This document shows, one piece after another, positions 1 through 6,314 of a stretch of DNA of 6,314 bases. Numbering within the stretch: the first letter of the stretch is position 1; every line of letters starts with the position of its first letter. The notes beneath the pieces were generated by a model, which searched no databases, was not told the DNA's origin, and saw nothing but the letters and a program-made list of their open reading frames with translations. The DNA is taken from contig SKLC01000279.1 of the NCBI GenBank assembly GCA_007123425.1, forward strand, positions 1 to 6,314. Direction: 5' to 3'. Position numbers and translations under genes: made by a program. Source of the stretch: Nitriliruptoraceae bacterium. GTDB taxonomy: Bacteria; Actinomycetota; Nitriliruptoria; Nitriliruptorales; Nitriliruptoraceae.

Positions 1-13
1 GCATCGACCTCGC

Positions 14-28
14 CGGGTGCCACACCCG
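14..28. terminator. Short hairpin, possible terminator of the gene left of the window
   Basis: CGGGTG (14-19) pairs perfectly with CACCCG (23-28) around a three-base loop. No T-run follows, as is common in high-GC genomes. It could end transcription of an unseen upstream gene, but in sequence this rich in G and C such hairpins also arise by chance. No coding region is recognisable in the first 151 bases on either strand. Confidence 0.25.
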
Positions 29-54
29 CCCGCGCGCCCGCGCGCACGCGGGGG

Positions 55-92
55 CCCTGCCGGGGGCGAGCGCGGCGGGCAGGGGTTACGGT
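55..92 (+). promoter_or_regulatory. Candidate aceE promoter with adjacent inverted repeat
   Basis: TACGGT at 87-92 fits the actinobacterial -10 pattern TAnnnT and lies 59 bases before the aceE start. It is the least GC-rich spot in the upstream region. No convincing -35 hexamer is seen at the expected distance. Directly upstream, CCCTGCC (55-61) and GGCAGGG (78-84) form a perfect 7-bp inverted repeat with a 16-base spacer. This covers the place where the -35 region would lie, so it could be an operator or simply a hairpin. Confidence 0.35.
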
Positions 93-134
93 GAGCCGTC
101 GACACCCTCCTGCATCGTCCGGGCCGCCCGGCCC

Positions 135-147
135 ACAAGGAGCGAGC
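135..147 (+). promoter_or_regulatory. aceE ribosome binding site
   Basis: AAGGAG (137-142) lies 9 bases before the GTG at 152 and supports that start codon. The surrounding 13-mer ACAAGGAGCGAGC is repeated exactly in front of osmC (4273-4285), where the spacing to the start codon is 5 bases. Confidence 0.75.
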
Positions 148-151
148 GAAC

Positions 152-2923
<2,772 letters not shown>

Positions 2924-2929
2924 GCCCAC

Positions 2930-2945
2930 GGCCGCCGAGGCGGCC
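2930..2945. terminator. Small hairpin just after aceE
   Basis: GGCCGC (2930-2935) pairs with GCGGCC (2940-2945) around the tetraloop CGAG, beginning 6 bases after the aceE stop. The stem is short and has no T-run. It may be a weak terminator or an RNA-stabilising 3' hairpin. Read-through into the next gene, 52 bases downstream of the aceE stop, is plausible because no promoter is evident in the gap. Confidence 0.35.
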
Positions 2946-2975
2946 CGACGCGACCGGACGTGACGAGGGGAGGCG

Positions 2976-4199
2976 ATGATCACCGTGCGCCGCGCCACGG
3001 CCGGGCTGGTCGGCGCCGCGCTGCTGATCAGCGCCTGCGACGACCCCCAGGCGCCGCAGCTCGACGACGACCCGCCGCAGGTCGAGCAGCCCACGCCCGA
3101 CGAGGAGCCCGCGGAACCGGACGACGACGAGGCCGCCGCGGAGCCCGAGCCCGACGCGCCCGACCTCTCGGTGGAGCTCGCGCTCACCGAGGTGGCCGCG
3201 ATGGACTCGCCCACCGCCGGGGCGGTGGGCCCCGACGGCACGCTCTACCTCGCCGAGCGCGCCGGCACCGTGCATCCCCTGACCGGCGACGGGGCGGGCG
3301 AGGCGGTGGTCGACCTCTCGCAGGAGACGACCACCGACGGCGAGCGGGGCCTGCTCGGCCTGGCCTTCGCCGCCGACGGCAGCGAGCTCTACCTCTCGTT
3401 CACCGACCCGGACGGCCACACCCGCCTCGACGCGATGGCGGTCGGCGACGACGGGATCGACCCCGAGCAGCGCCGCACCGTGCTCCAGCTCGACCAGCCC
3501 TACGCCAACCACAACGGCGGCGACATCGCGGTCGGTCCCGACGGCCTGCTCTACCTCGGCCTCGGCGACGGCGGCGGCGCCGGGGACCCGCTGGAGGCCG
3601 GCCAGGACCTCACCACGCCGCTGGGGGCGCTGCTGCGTGTCGACCCGCAGGGCGCCGAGCCGTACGGCGTGCCCGACGACAACCCGTTCGTCGACGACGA
3701 GGGCGCGGCCGACGAGATCTACGCCTACGGCCTGCGCAACCCCTGGCGGTTCTCCTTCGACGAGGAGACCGACGAGCTCTGGATCGCCGACGTGGGCCAG
3801 GACGAGCGCGAGGAGGTCAACGTCCAGCCCCGCGACGAGGCGGCCGGCGCCAACTACGGCTGGAACCTCATGGAGGGCACGCTGGAGTTCGCCGGCCCGG
3901 AGCCCGACGACCACGTCCCGCCCGTCTACGAGTACGAGACCGGCGGCGACATCGGGTGCGCGATCACCGGGGGCCACGTCTACCGCGGCGAGGCCATCGA
4001 CGAGCTCACCGGCGCCTACCTGTTCAGCGACTACTGCGGGGGCGGGCTGCACGCGCTCGTCGTCGAGGACGGCGAGCTCCTCGAGGAGGCCGAGCTGACC
4101 GTCTCCGGCGAGCAGGTGGTCTCCTTCGCGCGCGACGCCGACGGGGAGCTCTACCTGCTGGACTTCGGCGGCGCGGTCCACCGCATCGATCCGGCCTGA
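2976..4199 (+). CDS. Lipoprotein, PQQ-dependent sugar dehydrogenase / Hhip-like beta-propeller family
   Basis: The 407-residue protein is probably exported and membrane-anchored. It has an N-terminal RR pair (R5, R6), a hydrophobic stretch at 9-19 and a lipobox ISA-C with the lipidated Cys at 21. A low-complexity linker rich in Asp, Glu and Pro follows (about 22-63), then a six-bladed propeller resembling soluble glucose/aldose dehydrogenase (GSDH family, PF07995). Family motifs seen are LYLAERAG, ERGLLGLAF (E123-R124), NHNGGDIAVGPDG (H179 aligns with the probable catalytic His), GLRNPWRFSFD (R254), LWIADVGQ and NYGWN. C328 and C354 may form a disulfide. Known members oxidise sugars with PQQ, but many bacterial homologues have no tested activity, so the substrate is unknown. 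The ATG follows a GAGGGGAGG ribosome binding site (2965-2973). The protein contains no lysine and is strongly acidic, unlike its neighbours. Family assignment is firm; enzymatic function is inferred. Confidence 0.9.
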   Translation: MITVRRATAGLVGAALLISACDDPQAPQLDDDPPQVEQPTPDEEPAEPDDDEAAAEPEPDAPDLSVELALTEVAAMDSPTAGAVGPDGTLYLAERAGTVHPLTGDGAGEAVVDLSQETTTDGERGLLGLAFAADGSELYLSFTDPDGHTRLDAMAVGDDGIDPEQRRTVLQLDQPYANHNGGDIAVGPDGLLYLGLGDGGGAGDPLEAGQDLTTPLGALLRVDPQGAEPYGVPDDNPFVDDEGAADEIYAYGLRNPWRFSFDEETDELWIADVGQDEREEVNVQPRDEAAGANYGWNLMEGTLEFAGPEPDDHVPPVYEYETGGDIGCAITGGHVYRGEAIDELTGAYLFSDYCGGGLHALVVEDGELLEEAELTVSGEQVVSFARDADGELYLLDFGGAVHRIDPA

Positions 4200-4251
4200 C
4201 GGGCGGGGCCGGGAAGGCGGGTCGGCCGCCGAGCGGTGCCCGTCGACCCAG

Positions 4252-4257
4252 TAGCGT
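4252..4257 (+). promoter_or_regulatory. Candidate osmC -10 box
   Basis: TAGCGT fits TAnnnT and lies 28 bases before the osmC ATG. It sits inside the spacer of a 6-bp inverted repeat, GTGCCC (4236-4241) and GGGCAC (4260-4265), which could be an operator. No clear -35 is visible. Confidence 0.4.
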
Positions 4258-4272
4258 GTGGGCACGCGACGA

Positions 4273-4285
4273 ACAAGGAGCGAGC
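4273..4285 (+). promoter_or_regulatory. osmC ribosome binding site
   Basis: AAGGAG (4275-4280) is 5 bases before the ATG at 4286. This fixes the start, although the same reading frame is open far upstream through the preceding gene. Confidence 0.8.
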
Positions 4286-4714
4286 ATGACGGTCCGCAGC
4301 TCCCGCGCCGAGTGGCGCGGTGAACTCAAGGGTGGCAACGGCGAGTTCGAGGTCGGTGACGGCGTCTTCACCGGTGCCTACACCTTCGCCTCCCGCTTCG
4401 AGGAGGGAGACGGCACCAACCCGGAGGAGCTGCTGGCTGCCGCGCACGCCGCCTGCTTCTCCATGGCACTGTCGGGCAACCTCGGCCGCGCGGGCTTCCC
4501 GCCGGAGTCCGTGCGCACCGAGGCCAAGGCGCACCTCGGACCGGTGGACGACAAGCCCACCATCCACACGATCGAGCTGATCTGCCGCGCGACCGTCCCC
4601 GGCATCGAGCCCGAGGCCTTCCTCGAGCAGGCCGAGGCGGCCAAGGCCGGCTGCCCGGTCTCGCGCCTGTACGCGGGCGCGGAGATCAAGCTCGACGCGC
4701 AGCTCGAGGGCTGA
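4286..4714 (+). CDS. osmC: OsmC family peroxiredoxin (thiol peroxidase)
   Basis: OsmC proteins are cytoplasmic homodimers that reduce organic hydroperoxides and peroxide using a reactive cysteine pair. The product has 142 residues, close to the E. coli OsmC length of 143. It shows the family signature: R37 in SRFEEGDG, then GTNPEELLAAAHAACFSMAL with the peroxidatic Cys57, and KAGCPVS with the resolving Cys123. E47 is in the position expected for the active-site Glu that contacts the Arg. The GTNPEEL and AHAACFSMALS stretches match the OsmC branch rather than Ohr. C100 is an additional cysteine with no known role. The gene has its own ribosome binding site and a likely promoter in the 86-base gap upstream, and is followed by a hairpin, so it is probably transcribed alone. 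No neighbouring OhrR-type regulator is present. Confidence 0.95.
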   Translation: MTVRSSRAEWRGELKGGNGEFEVGDGVFTGAYTFASRFEEGDGTNPEELLAAAHAACFSMALSGNLGRAGFPPESVRTEAKAHLGPVDDKPTIHTIELICRATVPGIEPEAFLEQAEAAKAGCPVSRLYAGAEIKLDAQLEG

Positions 4715-4736
4715 GCCGAGCCCGCGAGCCCCTCGA

Positions 4737-4765
4737 GCGCCCCGTGAGCTGCCGCCGCGGGGCGC
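4737..4765 (+). terminator. Probable terminator hairpin after osmC
   Basis: GCGCCCCG (4737-4744) and CGGGGCGC (4758-4765) form a perfect 8-bp stem with a 13-base loop, starting 22 bases after the osmC stop. There is no T-tract downstream, as usual for high-GC actinobacterial terminators. Confidence 0.55.
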
Positions 4766-4780
4766 CGCTCGTGGGATGGT

Positions 4781-4833
4781 GCCCGCGGGCGTGGCGCACG
4801 TGCGGCGCGTGTCGACACGACGCCGCGCCCGTG
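4781..4833. repeat. Palindrome-rich block between osmC and csp
   Basis: GCCCGCGGGC (4781-4790) is a perfect 10-bp palindrome. Close by, a long imperfect hairpin spans 4797-4833. Its core CGTGTCGACACG (4808-4819) is a perfect 12-bp palindrome, flanked by GCGGCG (4802-4807) pairing with CGCCGC (4821-4826) with A4820 bulged. CACG (4797-4800) pairs with CGTG (4830-4833) further out. It could be a second terminator, a regulator site or a folded RNA. No coding signal overlaps it. Confidence 0.45.
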
Positions 4834-4912
4834 ACCTCCCGGCCGACCACGGCCCGTCGGAGGTGATCCACCGGCCGTGCCGCATCCGATGGCAGGGTGG
4901 CCGCCAGCGGGG

Positions 4913-4918
4913 TAACGT
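4913..4918 (+). promoter_or_regulatory. Candidate csp -10 box
   Basis: TAACGT fits TAnnnT and lies about 90 bases before the csp start. Transcription from here would give a leader of roughly 85 bases. Long leaders are usual for cold-shock genes. The bases at the -35 position (about 4890-4895) match the consensus poorly. Confidence 0.45.
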
Positions 4919-4931
4919 GGTTCCGTCAGAC

Positions 4932-4985
4932 CGGGCGCATGAGCGCGCCCGATACACCTCGTCACCGCCGTAGTCGAACCTACGG
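4932..4985 (+). promoter_or_regulatory. Two hairpins in the csp 5' leader
   Basis: CGGGCGC (4932-4938) pairs perfectly with GCGCCCG (4945-4951) around a 6-base loop. CCGTAG (4968-4973) pairs perfectly with CTACGG (4980-4985), also around a 6-base loop. The second hairpin ends 11 bases before the ribosome binding site AAGGGA (4997-5002). If the TAACGT box is the promoter, both lie in the transcribed leader. Cold-shock mRNAs often use leader structure to control stability and translation; that this leader does so is inferred. Confidence 0.5.
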
Positions 4986-5009
4986 GGTGGCTGCACAAGG
5001 GAAACACGC

Positions 5010-5213
5010 ATGCCGCAGGGCACCGTCAAGTGGTTCAACGCCGAGAAGGGCTTCGGCTTCATCCAGCCCGACGAGGGTGGCGACGACCTGTTCGTCCACT
5101 TCTCCGCTATCAACATGTCGGGTTACAAGTCCCTCGATGAAGGCCAGAAGGTCACCTTCGAGGTCACCCAGGGTCAGAAGGGGCCGCAGGCCTCTGACGT
5201 GAGCCCGCTGTAG
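5010..5213 (+). CDS. cspA: Cold-shock domain protein (CspA family)
   Basis: This is a 67-residue single-domain OB-fold protein that binds single-stranded RNA and DNA. It acts as an RNA chaperone, or as a constitutive paralogue in translation. The N-terminal GTVKWFNAEKGFGFI holds the RNP1 motif (KGFGFI, 13-18), and RNP2 is DLFVHFSAI (26-34). The aromatic face is W8, F15, F17, F28, H30 and F31. The C-terminal VTFEVTQGQKGPQASDV is the usual last strand. Length and composition are normal for the family. ATG at 5010 follows AAGGGA with 7 bases of spacing. The gene stands alone, with a folded leader upstream and a strong terminator 14 bases after the stop. Several paralogues are normally present in a genome, so the gene letter is nominal. 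Whether it is cold-inducible cannot be told from the sequence. Confidence 0.96.
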   Translation: MPQGTVKWFNAEKGFGFIQPDEGGDDLFVHFSAINMSGYKSLDEGQKVTFEVTQGQKGPQASDVSPL

Positions 5214-5227
5214 CGGCACACAGACTC

Positions 5228-5263
5228 CGTTGACGCCCCGGCCTTCGTGCCGGGGCGTCGACG
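5228..5263 (+). terminator. Strong intrinsic terminator hairpin of csp
   Basis: Positions 5228-5242 pair with 5249-5263 over 15 bp. The inner 11 bp (GACGCCCCGGC with GCCGGGGCGTC) are perfect, and one T-G wobble lies further out. The six-base loop is CTTCGT. It begins 14 bases after the csp stop and has no T-tract. Its right arm runs straight into the tandem repeats that follow. Confidence 0.8.
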
Positions 5264-5441
5264 CGTTCGCGGGGGTGTGCACGGTCCACGGGCGCGCGGC
5301 CGGCGCTGCCTCGGGACGACACGCGTGCGCGGGGGGTGTGGACGTTCCACGGGCGCGCGGCCGGCGTTGCGTCGGGACGACACGCGTTCACGGGGACGTG
5401 CACCGGTCACGGGTGCGTGGCTGGCGTCCCCGGGGCCGGGA
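5261..5441. repeat. Three tandem repeats of about 60 bp
   Basis: The units are at 5261-5320 (60 bp), 5321-5381 (61 bp) and 5382-5441 (60 bp), each beginning ACGCGT. Units 1 and 2 differ by five substitutions and one inserted G by my manual alignment; within 5286-5326 and 5347-5387, 39 of 41 bases agree. Unit 3 aligns with unit 1 without gaps, with 38 of the first 50 bases identical, and then diverges. No open frame stays aligned with the repeat because of the 61-base unit, and none has a ribosome binding site. With the terminator before it and the palindrome after it, this fills most of the gene-free stretch 5214-5562. Function is unknown. Confidence 0.8.
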
Positions 5442-5461
5442 TGCATACCCGAGGGGTGACA

Positions 5462-5477
5462 AACCGTTGCAACGGTT
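5462..5477. promoter_or_regulatory. Perfect 16-bp palindrome, candidate operator
   Basis: AACCGTTGCAACGGTT is its own reverse complement over all 16 bases. It stands out as AT-balanced in very GC-rich surroundings. It lies 85 bases before the start of the DUF4242 gene and upstream of that gene's likely -10 box. The size and symmetry suit a dimeric repressor or activator, for example of the LacI or TetR type. No matching regulator gene is in the window. Confidence 0.55.
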
Positions 5478-5492
5478 GCCCTCACCGGGGCT

Positions 5493-5521
5493 GTCGTGAC
5501 GACCACGAGCCTTCGTACGGT
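5493..5521 (+). promoter_or_regulatory. Candidate promoter of the DUF4242 / acyl-CoA dehydrogenase operon
   Basis: TACGGT at 5516-5521 fits TAnnnT, is the same hexamer as the candidate aceE -10 box, and lies 41 bases before the GTG start. The expected -35 position carries a small inverted repeat, GTCGT-G-ACGAC (5493-5503), instead of a recognisable hexamer. This could mark binding by a regulator. Confidence 0.35.
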
Positions 5522-5562
5522 CCGCGCCACACATCGCCGCGCACCGTCGACGGAGGTCGTTC

Positions 5563-6099
5563 GTGTCCCTGCTGCTGATCGAGAGTCCCACCCTGGCCCT
5601 GGAGCGCGCCGAGGTCGACGCGCTGGTGGCGAGGATCCACCCGGCCGTCACCGACGGCGACGCCGAGGTCGTCGAGGCGCGGGTGACCGCGGACCTCAAG
5701 CGGCTGTTCATCGTGGTGGAGACCCCGCACGCTGCCGAGGCCGCGTCCGAGTCCCTGCGCGCCGCGCTCGCCGCCGCCGACGTCGAGGTCGAGGACGTCG
5801 CGCCGGTACGGCTGGTGGGCGCCGACCTGGACGAGGTGCGCGCGGCGGCGGCTCAGGGTCCCCGCTACCTCGTCGAGTGGGACCTGCCCGAGGACCTCAC
5901 CATGGAGGCCTACCTCGAGCGCAAGAAGGCGAAGTCGCCCCTGTACGCCGAGGTGCCCGAGGTCGCCTTCCGTCGCACCTACGTGCGCGAGGACCTCGAC
6001 AAGTGCCTGTGCTTCTACGACGCGCCGTGCGTCGAGGACGTCGAGCGGGCACGCGAGGTCGTCTCCGCCCCGGTCGACCGCCTGCACGAGCTGGCATGA
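5563..6099 (+). CDS. DUF4242 (SCO4226-like) domain protein, internally duplicated
   Basis: The protein has 178 residues and starts at a GTG with GGAGG (5552-5556) six bases upstream. The C-terminal half (about 100-178) matches the DUF4242 pattern: PRYLVEW strand, helix, FRRTYVREDLDKCLCFYDAP, then helix and final strand. The family is a small ferredoxin-like fold; its Streptomyces member SCO4226 is reported to bind nickel. The N-terminal half (about 3-85) seems to be a diverged second copy. V41, D44, L45, E53 and P55 correspond to V141, D144, L145, D153 and P155 at an exact spacing of 100 residues, and LLLIE (3-7) corresponds to YLVE (102-105). Three cysteines, C148, C150 and C156, cluster in the C-terminal copy and are absent from the N-terminal one. 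There is no signal peptide or membrane segment, so it is probably cytoplasmic. The stop overlaps the next gene's start, so the two are co-translated. Role unknown; metal binding is only a possibility. Confidence 0.82.
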   Translation: MSLLLIESPTLALERAEVDALVARIHPAVTDGDAEVVEARVTADLKRLFIVVETPHAAEAASESLRAALAAADVEVEDVAPVRLVGADLDEVRAAAAQGPRYLVEWDLPEDLTMEAYLERKKAKSPLYAEVPEVAFRRTYVREDLDKCLCFYDAPCVEDVERAREVVSAPVDRLHELA

Positions 6100-6314
6100 G
6101 CGTGCGCGCCGACACCCTTCCCACCGCACCCGCGGCCGCCGGATCGTCGGCCGAGGCGCTCGCGCCGCTGCTCGATGCCGTCGCCGAGCGTGCGCCGGCC
6201 GTCGACGCCGGGGACCTCGACGTCCGCGCCAGCCTGCGCGAGCTGGGTGCCGCCGGGCTCCTCGGGCTCGGCCTGCCCGCGCCTGCGACGGATCGCAGCG
6301 CCCAGCCCCACGGC
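6096..6314 (+). CDS. Probable acyl-CoA dehydrogenase, N-terminal part (runs off the window)
   Basis: An open frame of 73 codons begins at the ATG that overlaps the preceding stop (ATGA, 6096-6099) and continues to the window edge. After an Ala-rich start, residues from about 20 read like the first helices of the acyl-CoA dehydrogenase N-terminal domain: ALAPLLDAVAERAPAVDAGD, then LRELGAAGLLGLGLP, where an amphipathic helix is followed by the typical L-x-E-L-G-x-x-G-L motif. Such flavoenzymes oxidise acyl-CoA thioesters to enoyl-CoA. The catalytic and FAD-binding parts lie outside the window, so the substrate and even the exact subfamily cannot be judged. A GTG at 6102 is an alternative start. 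Confidence 0.65.
   Translation, partial: MSVRADTLPTAPAAAGSSAEALAPLLDAVAERAPAVDAGDLDVRASLRELGAAGLLGLGLPAPATDRSAQPHG

Noticed and set aside
4211..4245. SigR/SigH-type or other ECF promoter for osmC (GGGAAG at 4211-4216)
   Set aside because: There is no GTT at the SigR/SigH spacing, and the only CGTC (4241-4244) is too far away for an ECF promoter.
2960..4714. A single 584-codon frame from a GTG at 2960 through osmC, suggesting a fusion
   Set aside because: The part before 4286 is an out-of-frame, Arg-rich reading of the lipoprotein gene. OsmC has its own ribosome binding site and family-typical length from the ATG at 4286.
4939..5009. Leader peptide in the csp leader starting at the ATG at 4939
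   Set aside because: The ATG has no ribosome binding site, sits in the loop of a hairpin, and its frame runs on through csp out of frame without an early stop.
5261..5441. CRISPR array
   Set aside because: The repeats are directly adjacent with no unique spacers, there are only three, and no cas gene is present.
5230..5578. Several overlapping small frames on both strands across the repeat region
   Set aside because: They are Arg/Gly/Ala-rich, lack ribosome binding sites, and the 61-base unit shifts frame between repeats, so the repeat is not maintained as protein.

Overview
The window is very GC-rich and has strong G/C bias at third codon positions. It uses GTG as well as ATG starts, carries a single-subunit (homodimeric) pyruvate dehydrogenase E1 of actinobacterial style, and has TAnnnT-like -10 boxes. 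This points to a chromosomal segment of a high-GC actinobacterium. One secreted protein is strikingly acidic and lysine-free, which would fit a salt-adapted lineage, but nothing here identifies the genus.

Layout, all genes on the + strand: (1) positions 1-151 hold no gene, only hairpins and a possible promoter; (2) aceE, a complete pyruvate dehydrogenase E1 (152-2923); (3) a lipoprotein of the PQQ-dependent sugar dehydrogenase / Hhip-like beta-propeller family (2976-4199); (4) osmC, a thiol peroxidase (4286-4714); (5) a 295-base gap rich in palindromes that ends in a structured leader; (6) a cold-shock protein gene (5010-5213) with a strong terminator hairpin; (7) a 349-base non-coding stretch with three tandem repeats of about 60 bp and a perfect 16-bp palindrome; (8) a two-domain DUF4242-type protein (5563-6099); (9) the first 73 codons of a probable acyl-CoA dehydrogenase (6096 to the window edge), overlapping gene 8 by ATGA.

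Functionally this is mostly housekeeping and stress physiology: central carbon metabolism (AceE), an envelope sugar or aldose oxidoreductase-like protein, peroxide defence (OsmC) and an RNA chaperone (Csp). Only the last two genes form an obvious operon. The others appear to have their own promoters and terminators, although the beta-propeller gene could be read through from aceE. I see no phage, mobile element, CRISPR array, defence system, tRNA or rRNA, and no clear new system. The least ordinary parts are the repeat and palindrome region at 5228-5477, the internally duplicated DUF4242 protein coupled to an acyl-CoA dehydrogenase, the hairpins in the csp leader, and the lysine-free acidic lipoprotein.
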